NCBI GenBank assembly: GCA_021399435.1
Contig: JAJTUP010000023.1
Coordinates: forward strand, 124,001 to 188,000
Length of the DNA stretch: 64,000 nucleotides
DNA from: Diaporthe sp. PMI_573
Lineage: Eukaryota > Ascomycota > Sordariomycetes > Diaporthales > Diaporthaceae
Direction of reading: 5' to 3'
In this document: one piece after another, positions 33,601 through 44,956 of the stretch
How positions within the stretch are numbered: the first letter of the stretch is position 1
Layout: each line of letters starts with the position of its first letter
The notes under the pieces: generated by a model
The model's database searches: none
The model's input: the letters and a program-made list of their open reading frames with translations, nothing else
Told to the model about the DNA's origin: nothing
Translations under genes and position numbers: made by a program

Positions 33601-35966
33601 ACGAACCGGGCCTGCGTCTTTCGTCTTACTTCTTCACCAGTGCAGGGACAGGGGCGATGGCCAAGTGGTGAGCGTGATGAGCAAGGAAGGACACGGCCCA
33701 GGCTGGGCCACAGACAGAAAAGCTGGCAGGGGCGTCTCGCAACGAACCGATTCGCACGATATCGAGGGATCCCTGCCCCCACACCCGTTGTCTCTACTGC
33801 TGGATTCCCCACCGAGCAGAACCGTGGTAGATACATCGACGGTCTGCGGGACTCTGATCAGACTCCATGCATCGAGATGAAACTGGCAATGAGGCCAGAC
33901 TTCACGACTAAGCCAACCTTATTCTGCATACAAGCAGCGAGCCAGGCTTTTTTTTTGGCCTCTTCTTATCTTCTCGTGTCCCGACGCACCACAAGCGTGG
34001 CTGATGCACAGGATGCCCACCACACCACCAACCCGGTAACAAAGTAGCAAGGCTGTGGCTGCTGGGTTGGCTGCTGGGTTGTACAGGACAAGGCAGAAGC
34101 GTGAGGGCGAAAAAAAAAAAAACCCTTGCCGGTCGTGGCGATCGAACCCTCTCCTGTGATTCGACAACCGGAAACCGGGCATCGCACAGCTAGGTCAGCT
34201 ACGAATAGACGGGAAGTACAGCGCGCCTGTCCCAGCTGTAGTCGAGGCATGGCCGCCGTCAAGAAGCCATCCAACCTGTCAGCTCCGGTCTACCGGAGAT
34301 GAGAAACGAAAAGCAGATTGCAGCCAAGCTGAAAGACGGGAAGACCTGCATACCATCAACAAAAAACACTGAGGCTTCAACCGCGGTTGTCATTGTCATT
34401 CAAACCTCCTCGAGTCCAAGCACACAGAATGGCAGTCCCCCTCATCCTGTCGTTCTATTGTCTGAACATGCAAACGCTCACCTATCCAAATGCTGTACTT
34501 TCTTTCTCTCCCAACCACCACAACAACGTTGGGAAATGAGCCAGGAGCTCGGTAGACACTCTGTGAAAACCTTGATTTTCTTTGCCACGTGGGCTCACGT
34601 TGGGAGCTCGAGCACGCGCGAACTATCCAACAGCACCAGCCGTTCCCGAAAGCCCGGCGTGAGCGAAGCACGAGATCCGCACCAGCACGGCTCCCCCCCA
34701 ACCACTATCGCAAGCGCGACCTCGCCGCCGCCGCCGTGATCCAATTGGATGTCTATCTGCGTCGACTAGTCATGGGCAAACTTCGCTTCCGTTTGCACTG
34801 ATGTCGCCGCCGTCCGAGCTCAACCACACTTTTGTCGATCCTCGAAACATGTGATGGCCTCGAGCTACTGTTAGCGCCCGTAGACACGGATGGGCTGGCG
34901 TTTCAGGGCCTTGTCCGCTAGACTCGGGATGAACGTCGTCGCTACATCGTGCCGGAAAGCTCGTCAGCATCCGTCGTCGCCTAGGCCACCAAGCGGGAAC
35001 GCTCCACGGCGATACGACTTCAGCGTCGTATTCTCAGGCGACCACCGGCCAGATCGAGTTTCGGTAGCGAGCCCGGATCTGGATCAGCTTGGGCAGAAAC
35101 GCTCGGGATGAACATCCGACACCTGCGTCGCAGTTCCCGGGGAGGCTCGTCAACAAGCTCGTGGGCCAGGATGGAACCATGTACTGCAATGTAAATCCTC
35201 GTCGTCATCAAAGGCTTTCCCCAAGCCGTCTCGTCTGGTTGATTACCTGCCTCGGGTCCTTCCGAGCCGTTTGAGAATGACAATCAATCACTCAGGGAAA
35301 TATTCTGGACGAACATTTCAGCACTTTGGGCACTGCCTTCTCCGTCACCCTTTTATGCTTTCACTGTCCCAGTGACTGAGTGAAAGTGGCGTGTCGTCCA
35401 TCCGAGCACTGTGTAATGCTACCTCGACCTTCGAGTTGCTTCTCAGTTCTTCGTACTCGGACGCCAATTTTGTGAGACTTTTGGAAAGTACGATCCTGTG
35501 CCGGCTGTCATGGTGCAAGGCATCACGACTTACTGCCGAACTTCGGCATGGATCCCATCGTCACAGTCACTCCAAATTATGAGTGGACATTTCTGTGTGA
35601 ACCAGTGTGAAGGGCTCCTTCCGCAGTGCTGAATAGTCCTTCGGGTGGTCTTGTAGGCTTCAACACACAAGTGTAATGTCAACGAACAACATACCTAGAA
35701 CGCAATGTCCCCCTCCGCGATATTTCCCTTCAACCTAGAAATCCATATTGACCATCAAGAGTCTCCTATCATCCATACCGCCCTCAACCTGGAACTCATA
35801 TCACCAAATGCACCTCTCTGGCGCGATGTACTTGGCCCGAGACTCCAAGTCCGGCAAGAAAACTGACAAGACAGCACCCAGGCACACCTCTGGAGGATCA
35901 AGTGCTGTGGCGGTCTCGGGAAGGAACAACGCTTCAGATGGATCAGGTCAGCCATCACGGTCCTAG
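30680..35966. other. Long stretch without supported genes
   Basis: More than 5 kb in which I can support no protein-coding gene. Its left end is the promoter of the disordered-protein gene. It holds a TACCTAGGTA palindrome at 33228-33237, possible untranslated exon signals around 33.3-33.5 kb, and a tRNA-like element at about 34.1 kb. It may contain long 5' leaders or the upstream exons of the partial gene at 36 kb. Confidence 0.4.
34110..34201 (-). other. tRNA-like Pol III element with T13 tract
   Basis: On the minus strand an A-box-like TAGCTGACCTAG (34201-34190) is followed by a B-box-like GGTTCGATCGC (about 34148-34138) and then a run of 13 T (34122-34110), a strong Pol III terminator. 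The acceptor and T stems do not pair properly, so it is not a normal tRNA. It could be a tRNA pseudogene, a tRNA-derived SINE or chance. Confidence 0.3.
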
Positions 35967-36448
35967 GATGGCCGTGTGGCACCGAACCAGACACCACCTG
36001 ACGACGATGTACTTCCACGACAGAGACACAGCAGCATCGCCCGAGCCTCAGAGCCCTTCGTGACTGTGAGTGATGCCGCGGCCCCCCCCCAAAGTAGTAT
36101 CTTCTCTTTGGCTGTAATCATCACATTTCTAACACTGTCTCCCCACAGACATCCCTAAATGGAATCCTACAAGACGAGTACAACAAGCCCTCAACCCGCC
36201 GAGGGTCCGCACCCTCCTCCAAGTCATTGCCCCCCTCCCCACGTGGGAACGACTCAAGCCCGGGGATCATCACATTGCTGGAAGCGGGTCGCAGCCACAG
36301 CATCGGCAACTCGTCCGGCATCATCAGGACCGGTTCGGCCTCCCCGCGCCGGTCGAGCCTGTTCTCCCCCGACCCGGCGCTCGCGGACGACGAGGACGAA
36401 ATGGCTGGGCGAGGCCCGGGAGCAGGGGCGGGAGGGCGAACATCGTGA
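35967..36448 (+). CDS. 3' exons of a disordered protein, start unresolved
   Basis: Two exons splice cleanly in phase: 35967-36065 (GRVAPNQTPPDDD onward, ending EPFVT) and 36149-36448 (TSLNGILQDEYNKP to the stop). The GTGAGT..CCCCACAG intron is convincing. The upstream acceptor is CCTAG at 35962-35966. The frame stays open before it (a run containing DSKSGKKTDK from about 35826), but a TAG separates the two and I could not find the donor. The protein part is Ser- and Pro-rich with an acidic DDEDE end. No family is recognised. Confidence 0.45.
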
Positions 36449-37249
36449 GCGCTTGTGGGAAGGGATGGCAGCAAAGGGACCGACTTGAGAACCAAGTGTT
36501 GTTGTTGTTGTTGTTGGTTCAGATAGAACACCAACGGCTTGACGAGCTATCCTTGGGCTGTCCTTCCCCAATACACTTCAGCAGTTGTACCTGTTACCTC
36601 ACAATCTAGTATTCCACTCCTCTCTGCTTATTTCCCCATGTGCAAAGGGCGTGGTGCCTGCCGTGTCTGAGAAAGTAGCGTGGGTAGAGCCTCCATTCAC
36701 AGCGAGCAGCCCGGAGCCGTCATCTCCGCCGAGCTCTACTTTTTCCAATTCCGTGCCTCTGGCGCGGGACCTCCATCTGTTTTTCCTGCCGTCTAAGTCC
36801 TGGTCGTGAACGAATCCAGCAAAGTTTCACGAGAGATGGCCAAAAAGAAGTAACCTGAGCAGAGGCATCTTAATCAGATAAAGGTAATTTGGGGACGGCA
36901 AATCATCCGCCCCTGTAATTTCGCACAAGATGCTTTCCTTTTTCCATGACCACCGAACGCCGGGGATGCTCCAATGAACATGGATTCTGCAGATTTGCCG
37001 CAGTCTGCATATGCCGCCCAGCGCCGCAATGCATATTGGCCCATTTCCGCCGCCTCATTGATGGAAATCTAACACGGCCCATCCCGGATCTCGGATGCCG
37101 ATTCGGTGACGGTTCAGTGACGGTTCAGTGACGGCGCGAACATATGTACCACCCAACCAACCACCGCTCCCAAGGACAAGAAAAAAAAAAAGAAAAAGAA
37201 AAAGGTAAAAGAAGCAAGACTGCTGAACAACCAGCAAAGGGTTGGTTCC
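36449..37249. other. Convergent 3' flanks
   Basis: No gene is supported. It contains a TTG trinucleotide run at about 36498-36520, a short tandem of GGTTCAGTGAC units at about 37105-37135, and an A-rich tract at 37175-37210 that is T-rich in the sense of the hydrolase 3' end. Confidence 0.45.
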
Positions 37250-38086
37250 CTAATCCACGCTACCAGCAAGCGCCACAGCGCTGAACCTCAGGTCCTCGCC
37301 CGCCCTCTCGAGGAACTTGAGCGGGCCCAGCGCGAGCGCCTTCTCACTAAGCACATCCTCGTTCGCGTTCAGCTTGCCCTTCTCGAGGGGGCCCTTCCGC
37401 CGGCCGTCGAGCTCCCACAGCGTGCCGTCGGATGTCTTGACGAAGCAGACGTAGTGCAGGTCGACGTCGTCGGTGGCCTGCGGCGCCACCGTGTCGCCCT
37501 GGCTGGCGGCCGAGTGGTGCGCCGACGCGAGCGAGCGCGACGTCTCGAGGAGGCGGGCGCGCTGGTCCGGCGGGAGGGGGATGGCCTCCTTGAGGAGCTT
37601 GTCTAGGTCCGAGTCGGGCTCTGTTGTGGTGGTTTGGTGGTATGGTCAGTAATTTGGGGGCAGAGCGGGAAAGGGGGGCAGGGGGCCCATTGGACACGAC
37701 AACAAACACTCACGGATGAAGTCCCTCGCGGGCCCGTTGGCTGTGGCGTGGAGCAGGCCCATGAGCCCGCACGCGTTGCGGATGGTCTGGCGGAACCAGA
37801 CGACGGGCTCGCCGTCGCCCCTGCCGGCGTACGCGGGCAGGGCGGCGTCCTCGGCGAGGCGGTAGCTCTCGTACGCGGCCGAGACGGGGAAGACGAGCAG
37901 CAGGGCGAGGGCGGGCCGCGGGACGAAGCCGAGCATATCGGCGTCGTGCAGGCTGTACACGTCGTGGACGCCCAGCTCCGTGGACAGGCCCAGCTTGTGG
38001 AGCAGGTCGCTCATGAGCTGCGGGTTGGCCTCGAGCGGGATGAAGGCGACGCGGCCTACGTCGCTCGCTGGTGTTGTCTCTGCCAT
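37250..38086 (-). CDS. Ubiquitin C-terminal hydrolase, UCH-L3/YUH1 type
   Basis: UCH enzymes (peptidase C12) remove small adducts and short peptides from the ubiquitin C-terminus. Exons are 38086-37714 and 37620-37250, giving 247 residues, normal for the family. All four catalytic positions are present: Gln100 and Cys106 in RQTIRNACGLMGLLHA, His180 in DLHYVCF, and Asp196 in WELDGRRKGP. The crossover loop lies between Cys and His. The C-terminus is normal and there is no long UCH37-type extension. Confidence 0.93.
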
Positions 38087-38600
38087 GTTTGGGGTTTGTG
38101 AGGTGGTCCGTTGTGTCTGACTGTGCCTCTCTGGACAATTTGTGATGCGCTGGACTTTTCTTGGGTGGTTGTTCCCCGGACGGTCAAATGGTCGAGACGG
38201 AGAAGCTGGAGCTCCAAGCTCTGGTGGGGTTGCGGGATGATCTCATAGCACTTACACTGTGCCCCACCAATTCAGGCAGGCGCGTCTCATGCGCGTCGGC
38301 ACTCTGGCCGGCATTTAATGGGTGTTGGATAACTGATGAGCTATGGCTTAGAAGCCCTGGGAGCTTTGAAGTGCTGCCAACTTCTCCACAAGTGACAATC
38401 AGAAACTCATGTATACCTAGGCCAGGGTATCATGATTTGAGATTCTCATGTGCAAAATCTATATGTACGTATATCATACAGTGCTGGTTTACACCGTCTT
38501 CTTTTTGACCACACTCTCAGGTAGTATACAACTTAGCAGACATGGCCATATATCCACCCGTCTACTGACACCAATGCGACTAGGGGATGATGACGTGCAC
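38087..38600. other. UCH promoter and suv3 3' flank
   Basis: 514 bp between the hydrolase start and the suv3 stop, both on the minus strand. No gene is seen. Confidence 0.5.
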
Positions 38601-41067
38601 TCATGGAGTAACGTCACGCGTAGGCGGGATCTTTTCGTCCTTGCCCAAGCCGTTGAGAAGCGGCTCATTGTGGCCCTCCCTAGTCCAGTCACCAACTGTC
38701 TCCTGCTGCTGCTGCTGCTGAGGCTCGGGGCCGTCGTCTTCGTCAAATACCCTTCTAGCAGCGCGTGTCTTCCTGGCGGCCTCCTGGCGCATCTGCTGCA
38801 ACCGCACCCTTCTGACTTCGGGCGAGTAGTTGAGGTTGGCCAGATATTCGTCGATCTTTTCCTCCACCATCGCCTTGACGTGGAAGGCAAGACCCTGACT
38901 CTGAAAGATGCCGACGTAGCGGTAGCTCAGCCACAGGTACAGCACCAGGCCTTTGTGCAGGGCCTCCAGGTGTCTGAGGTATTCGACGCGACCGTGTGGG
39001 TAGCTCGTGCGGGTGTAGTCAAGTATCTCGAGGTTGAGCTCCTTAATGTCAAGCAGTTTGCCGCTGTCGTTGTTCGCCAAACGGGATGCCAAAGCCTTGG
39101 CTATGTCCTTCATGCCGGGCTCTCTCAGCGATATTGGCGCATTAATGAACATCAACCGGTCGTGAACGTTAAGCGGGGCGGACTGTATGAGATTGGCGAT
39201 GTTTATGTTGTCCTTCATATTGCACATGTGATATTGAGCTGGGAGCCGAGCAATATCGCGCAGACGAAGGAGTATGAAGGAGAACGGTGTCCCGGCTGGG
39301 AAGTAGGACGCAAATTGATGGATGACGAAAGCGGGTGGGAAAAGCCCCGCCGTCTGCAGAGGCTCAGCTTCGCTTTTAAACGAGGCATGAACGACTTCGA
39401 GATCGTCATCTTCCAGCGTGGTCACGAGGCCCGCTTGCCCCATCTTCGGAGTAGGTGCCTTTGGTGCAAAGGAAAGATCTCCGCTTGATACCAGCGATGT
39501 CGGCGTGGCAGCCGGGGTTTCAGTTGCCTGCGCTACGGTCCTGTATCTTCCTGCGCGACCTCCGATCTGCTTGAGCTCGGGTAGTGACAGCGTTCGAACC
39601 TTGGTGCCGTCGTGCTTGGCGACGGCTTCGAAGACCACTCGCTTGATTTCCAAATTGAGCCCCATGCCAATAGCATCGCTTGCGGCGAGGTAGTCGTAGT
39701 CGTTGTCCGGGTCGTTGAAAAGGGCAGCCTGTTGAGCTCTACTTTCGGGTGGTAAGGACCCGTAGACAATGGCACACTTCTTGCCGGTTGCCTTTTCAAT
39801 GCCGGCCTTGAGTGTGTGGAGGTTGACTCTCGAGAAGGACACGACCGCATCGCCTTTGCGCAGGTTTTCGAAACGGCCCTTTAGACTTTCTTGCATGGGC
39901 TGCAAGCCACTGAGACGCTTATATCGATGGACTATGACCTCGTCTCCGATCTTGGCGCAGATCTCCTTGATGAGAGGCACAGTCCGCTCTTCGCCACAGA
40001 GATGGAGCTCTTTCGCCTGGACGCCAAGCAGTGCTTGCGTCCAGGCCCATCCTCGATACTCATCCCCAATCATCTGAATCTCGTCGATCACGGCAACGTC
40101 AACACGCTGATTGAGAGGCGTCATCTCGACCGTGCAGCTTGCGAAGTAGCTTTCATCGCCCTCAGGGATCCTCTGCTCCTCTCCAGTGACCAAAGCGCAG
40201 CGCTTGCCCTTGGCCTTGAATCGTGTGTAGACCTCGTGAGCCAAGAGCCGTAAAGGCCCGGCGTATACACCAGTCTTGGCCTCTTCCAAAGCCTTCAGGG
40301 CGTGGTAGGTCTTTCCCGAATTCGTTGGGCCGACGTGTAGATGTATTGTTCTCTGCATACTCCTCGTGGCCGGAAACCATTCGTGTGGGTAGCGAAAATC
40401 GGTAATCTTTTCGTGGCATGCGATGGCATCTCGTGATAGGTGTTGCCTGACGATAAAACTGGTAAAGGAATACCTGAGCTCGGTGTGGAGACCTTTGATG
40501 TCGCCGGCGACGAACGCATTCCGCCAACTCCAGAAGAAAGGGTTCTCCTGTCTTGATGTACGTCCCGAGTACGTGGCTAAATCGAGGGATTTGTTAATCA
40601 CGTTCCGGAAGAGAGATGCCTCCTTTTCCAAATCCTGGCGCGAATGTATGCCGAGAGGTTTGAGATCATTGAAGCCTTCCTCCCGTACCATTATGCCAAA
40701 ACGTGAATTGACCAGCTCCTTGAATTTGTGGTATTTAGGCCGGCCTCCTCGCTGGCTAGGTCGCCCAGCATCGGTTGTGGAGACATCGTGGTCTTGTTGT
40801 GATTCAAGGTCCGAACGAATGCCTTGAATTTTGAACCACCCGATCTCACCGGCAGCTCGTGGCTATGGAGTGTTAGCGGTGCAGACGATCGCAGAGAATA
40901 CAGGCCGGGCTTACATATTCTCCTCGGGTTTCAGCATGGACTCTCCCCTTTCCACTTGGGGCAGTCCGACATCGTCTCGTAGCAGGGAGGGGGACGGCTG
41001 AGAGCACGGGAAGGAGAGCGGGCGATCTTCGTTCAAGTGCCCCGGCGGTTCTCCAAAGGGATTTCAT
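38601..41067 (-). CDS. suv3: Mitochondrial ATP-dependent RNA helicase SUV3
   Basis: Suv3 is the helicase of the mitochondrial RNA degradosome, working with the Dss1-type RNase in the matrix. Exons are 41067-40915 and 40862-38601, giving 804 residues. Exon 1 encodes an Arg-rich, acid-free start (MKSLWRTAGALERRS) fitting a mitochondrial presequence. An in-frame ATG at 41109 is possible. The core has GPTNSGKT at about 229, DEIQ at about 311 and GGRAGRY in the second RecA domain. A Suv3-type C-terminal domain follows. A polyglutamine run lies near the C-terminus (CTG repeats at 38700-38720). Divergent from the VAMP7-like gene. Confidence 0.94.
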
Positions 41068-41561
41068 GGCCGTATTCCAAGGGGACCACCGGACACATAG
41101 TGCTCCCAAAAAGAAGAGAGAAAGAGAGCCTCGCGGCGTGAGTGGTCGATGCCTCGGCGGTCGCGAGGCTGAGAGTAGTGTGCAGTCGGGCTCCCGAGGC
41201 TTTGTTCTCTGAACTTTTTTGGATTTTGCCGCCTGTCACCGACCCCCCGATTAGCTACTGCCTGCCGCTGATAATGCTTGCGATTAACGGTTGTCGTCAT
41301 CGTAACGGAGCACAGAGCACTACTGCGGTGCAGCCTTGACCCCTGTTCCCCGTGGCCTAATGACCGCCTCAGCATACCTAGGTACCTAAACCAGGGCCAG
41401 CGCTCCAGCGAGCAATAGCATTGTCGAACGGAAACAAGTCGTCCTTGAGTTGCGACGATCCAGTCCCACCATATTCTTCTCCCAAAGATTTCCTTTCGAC
41501 ACAAACGCTGCATAGCATACATAACCTCCTCTGCTGGACCAGAAGCAACACAACATTCACA
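41068..41561. promoter_or_regulatory. Divergent suv3/VAMP7 promoter region
   Basis: 494 bp between opposite start codons. It contains TACCTAGGTA at 41375-41384, continuing into AGGTACCT at 41380-41387, the palindromic pair that recurs in other promoter regions of this window. Confidence 0.6.
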
Positions 41562-42343
41562 ATGGCTTCCTCATCGACTCCTGCGACGCCGCTCCTCTAG
41601 TAAGTAACCCTCCCTCGGCCTGGCGATGGCTTCAGTGCATGCGAGAGACTAACGAGATAACCCCAAATAACAGCTCGTGCATCGCCCACAACACCACCAT
41701 CCTCTCCGAATGCACCACCTCGGCCGCCTCGCAGACCTCCTCCCTCGCGTCCCTCATCCTCCCCAAGATCACCCATGACACGCCGCAGAAGCTGACGTAC
41801 ACTCACGGCAACCACCACATCCACTACATCGCAGAGTCCCCCTCGGAGCACGGCTCGTCCCCGTCGGCCGGGGGGCTGACCTTCCTGGTGGTGGCGGAGT
41901 CGTCGCTGGGGCGCCGGATCCCCTTCGGATACCTGTTCGAGATCCGCAAGCGGTTCCTCGCCCAGTTCGCGGAGGAGTCGACGCGGTACGACGACCTGCC
42001 CAACTACGGCGCGGGCTCCTTCAACGCCGAGCTCAAGAGCCTGATGGTCGAGTACGGCGCCACGAGCGGCGGCCGCGACGACGCCATCAGCACCGCCCAG
42101 CGCGAGATCGACGACGTGCGCGGCATCATGACACGCAACATCGAGGGCCTGCTCGAGCGCGGCGAGCGCATCGATCTTCTTGTGGACAAGACGGACCGCC
42201 TCGGCGGGTCTGCCAGGGAGTTCCGCGTGCGCAGCAGGGGCCTCAAGAGGGAGATGTGGTGGAAGAATGTCAAGCTGATGGCCTTGTTGGTTCTCGTGCT
42301 GGTCTTGATCATGGTGGCCATCGTCATTGCTGTCAAGGTCTGA
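41562..42343 (+). CDS. VAMP7/Nyv1-type R-SNARE
   Basis: This is a longin R-SNARE for vacuole or endosome fusion. Exons are 41562-41599 and 41674-42343, giving 235 residues. The N-terminal longin domain includes HYIAESP, LTFLVVAESS and GRRIPFGYLFEI. The SNARE motif holds EIDDVRGIMTRNIEGLLERG, with the zero-layer Arg, followed by LLVDKTDRLGG. A single C-terminal transmembrane helix (LMALLVLVLVLIMVAIVIA) anchors it. The splice phase (TA|C) restores YSCIAHNTTIL. Fungal orthologues are called Nyv1 or VAMP7 by different authors. Confidence 0.92.
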
Positions 42344-42792
42344 TCTGGTTCAGGGTCGTGTCCGCGCTGTGTGGCCGCTCCGCCGGCTGTTTAAACACTT
42401 GTTCATTATGTGATTTGGGGTTGGCTTTTCTGGCTCTTGAAGCAGGTATGGCGTTATGGCATGGTTACATCCGTTGAGGATGGAAAAGGAACCCTCTTTC
42501 TTCTACCCAGGTATTACTTCTACTCTTAAAGCACTTGATTGCCTCGAAGGCAGATTGACGTCCCGGCACAACCTCATTCACTTTGTAGATACCCGCACTC
42601 AAAACCCGCCTTCTAGAGCAGGAATATGAGTATCTTCCCCAGACCCACACAATTCTCATTGCGTGCACTGTGCCTTCCCGTAGAACCATGGCCACCAAAT
42701 CTCACTCAGTCCCTGCATGTGCGCGCACTCCCTTAGAATCATAAGCCCCTTGATCAGCCCTCAAAAAACCAGTGGTGCGCTGTCCCGCCCCA
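42344..42792. other. Convergent 3' flanks
   Basis: 449 bp between the VAMP7-like gene and the 91-residue gene. Nothing is seen beyond 3' flanking sequence. Confidence 0.45.
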
Positions 42793-43068
42793 TCACAACT
42801 TCGAAGCATGCGTGGCCTTTATCTGCCCCTCCTGGTACACGTAGCCCTGCGCCACTGGACTCATCGCCAAGCCCGGTGCCGGTGTGCCGCCGAAGGCCGG
42901 CGGTATTCTCATGAGTCTCTCGGTGAAGAAGACGGGATGCCGATTTGCCGAGTCATGGGCGTGCCTCTCCCAGGCCGCCTGGAAAGGTGCGATGAGCTGT
43001 GGCGGTATGAGAGGAGCGGTTCTTCCTGGGACGATGTTGCCAGGCGGTGGCGGCCTTGGTTGGGACAT
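42793..43068 (-). CDS. Small 91-residue protein, unknown function
   Basis: An intact frame from the ATG at 43068 encodes MSQPRPPPPGNIVPGRTAPL and then a compact region with PFQAAWERHAHDSANRHPVF, ending ASKL. The composition (Pro-rich start, then aromatic and His/Arg-rich) reads like a real small protein, and the frame extends upstream without an ATG of similar quality. I do not recognise a family. The opposite strand also has an open frame, so confidence is moderate. Confidence 0.5.
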   Translation of the reverse strand: MSQPRPPPPGNIVPGRTAPLIPPQLIAPFQAAWERHAHDSANRHPVFFTERLMRIPPAFGGTPAPGLAMSPVAQGYVYQEGQIKATHASKL

Positions 43069-43648
43069 CACTCTGGCTCGGACGCCGTCCGTAGGCGGGT
43101 GGGTAGGTGAGTGAGTTGGGTGGTTGAGAAGCAGTTGCCGCCGGGATGGTGGCGCTTCTTGGTCTTTCTTGTGTTGCAGAGATCCCAGTGAATTATAGTG
43201 TTTACACAGCTCTCCTGCAGTCTGTTGGATTGATTGTAGGAGATATCTGCAATCTGAAGAGTAAGAGATAACAGTGTATAGTAGCAGCAGGAGGTTGCTC
43301 ATCACCTTGGTCATTTCAGTGTTGCCGTCTTAGTAGCCCCGCAATTGATGGGCCGCGGTAACTACGGCGGCATCGTCATCCAGGGATCTACTACTCCGAG
43401 AAATGTGGTTAATGGCATTTGACGTTGCCAAATTTGTTGTAATCATAGCCGTATTCGACGATCTGGTTTGAGGATCTTTACAATACATTTCAATTCATTT
43501 ATTCTGCGCTGAGCTGACCGCACGGACAGGCCCCAGGACAGCCGGGCATGACAAGGACAAAACAACAGCATTGTGGAATCCGACTCGGCAGAACTCGCAA
43601 CGCTCGCAACGCTCGCAGTATCATATCTTTTTTTGTATATATGCCCAA
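43069..43648. other. Intergenic region
   Basis: 580 bp, promoter side of the 91-residue gene and 3' flank of the SDR gene. No gene is seen. Confidence 0.45.
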
Positions 43649-44956
43649 TTATTGCACAGCTTTGTGACCAAACTTGGCCCGCCTATACTTTGTCTTCTTG
43701 TCAGCCTCTTTCTCCTTCTCCTTCTCCTTGGCCTTTCCCTTCTTGATAGTATTGACCAGCGCCTCGATCTCTTCTGCCCTCTGTTTGCTCTCCTGCTCGG
43801 CCTTTTCACTCTTCTCCTTCTCCTCACGCACCTTCTTCTCCTGTGCCCTCTTCTGCGCGGCCAGCTTCTCCACCGTCTCCACGAGCTTGTCACTCGACTC
43901 CCACAGCTTCTTCGCAATTCCCTCGTCCTTGATGTCTGTCCTCGCGCAGTCCACCTCGATGCACTCCTTGAACACCTTGCCGCCGGGGTCCCTGATGACG
44001 CTCCCGTCGAAAGCCCCGAAGAGTATAGACTGCGCGGCCATGAACGGACTCTTGAGGAACACCCACGCCAGGAAGTAGGATATCAGGTAGATGAACAGCC
44101 CCCAGATAGAGCCCCTCGTCATCCACCTCCTCATCCCCGGCGTCCTGGCGAACCCGGGGTCCACGAAGACCACCTTCGCGTTCATGGGCAGCCCGTCCGG
44201 CCTCTTGTACGTGTCCAGGTGCTTCTGGAAGGCCTGCCCGAACGTCATGAGCGCCAGCTTGCTGCTCGCGTACGCGGCCGCGGGGGACCAGCCCTTCTTG
44301 TCGAGCGCGTGGGCCTGCGCCTCCCGCAGCGGCGGCGACCGGATGTAGCTCGAGCACGTGGTGAGGACGATGCGGACGTCGCGGTCGAAGGGCTGCGCCT
44401 TGATGGCCGGGCTGAGGATGGCGAGCAGGTGGTAGTTGGCGAGGTAGTTGACCATCCACGTGAGCTCGACGCCCTCGGGGGTCTCCTCGCGCTTTGCCCC
44501 CGGCGGCGTGAGCGTCGCGGCGCAACAGATGACCATGTCGAGCCGCCGGGGCGGGGCGTTGTCGATCCACTTTGTCGCGAACTGGCGCACGCTGTGAAGG
44601 TCGGCCAGGTCGACCTGCTCGGCGTAGATGAGCTGGTTGTCCGTCTTGGCGCGCAGGTCGTCGATGTACTCGACCAGGAAGGGGTCGGAGGCCGGAACCT
44701 GCGTGAGCAGGCACAGCTGGGCGCCGCGCTTGGCCAGCTCCAGCGCGGCGGCGGCGCCCACGCCCGAGGTGCCGCCCGTCATTATGACCACGCGGCCGTG
44801 CATGTTGCGCTCGGTGAGGTTCAGGGCGCCGCTGAAGTAGCGTTTGGTGATCGCGAGGGTGCCCAGGGCCCCGGTGACCCCGGCGAGCTTCCACGGGTCC
44901 GGGAACCACTCCGGCAGGCCATAGTTGTAGACGTGGAGGATGAACGGGAACGGCAT
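43649..44956 (-). CDS. Short-chain dehydrogenase/reductase, Env9-like
   Basis: SDR oxidoreductases use NAD(P)H. The yeast relative Env9 sits on lipid droplets and affects vacuole shape. One exon encodes 435 residues. The Rossmann motif TGGTSGVG is at about 60-67. The catalytic pair is in YASSK. N-terminal hydrophobic residues (FILHVYNYGL) and a segment after the catalytic core (IWGLFIYLISYFLAWVFL) suggest membrane contact. The last 80 or so residues form a Lys/Glu-rich probable coiled coil not typical of plain SDRs. Substrate unknown. Divergent from the G-patch gene. Confidence 0.82.
   Translation of the reverse strand: MPFPFILHVYNYGLPEWFPDPWKLAGVTGALGTLAITKRYFSGALNLTERNMHGRVVIMTGGTSGVGAAAALELAKRGAQLCLLTQVPASDPFLVEYIDDLRAKTDNQLIYAEQVDLADLHSVRQFATKWIDNAPPRRLDMVICCAATLTPPGAKREETPEGVELTWMVNYLANYHLLAILSPAIKAQPFDRDVRIVLTTCSSYIRSPPLREAQAHALDKKGWSPAAAYASSKLALMTFGQAFQKHLDTYKRPDGLPMNAKVVFVDPGFARTPGMRRWMTRGSIWGLFIYLISYFLAWVFLKSPFMAAQSILFGAFDGSVIRDPGGKVFKECIEVDCARTDIKDEGIAKKLWESSDKLVETVEKLAAQKRAQEKKVREEKEKSEKAEQESKQRAEEIEALVNTIKKGKAKEKEKEKEADKKTKYRRAKFGHKAVQ

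Noticed and set aside
34110..34201. Annotation as a true tRNA gene
   Set aside because: A and B boxes are only near-consensus and the acceptor and T stems do not pair, so it is listed as tRNA-like only.
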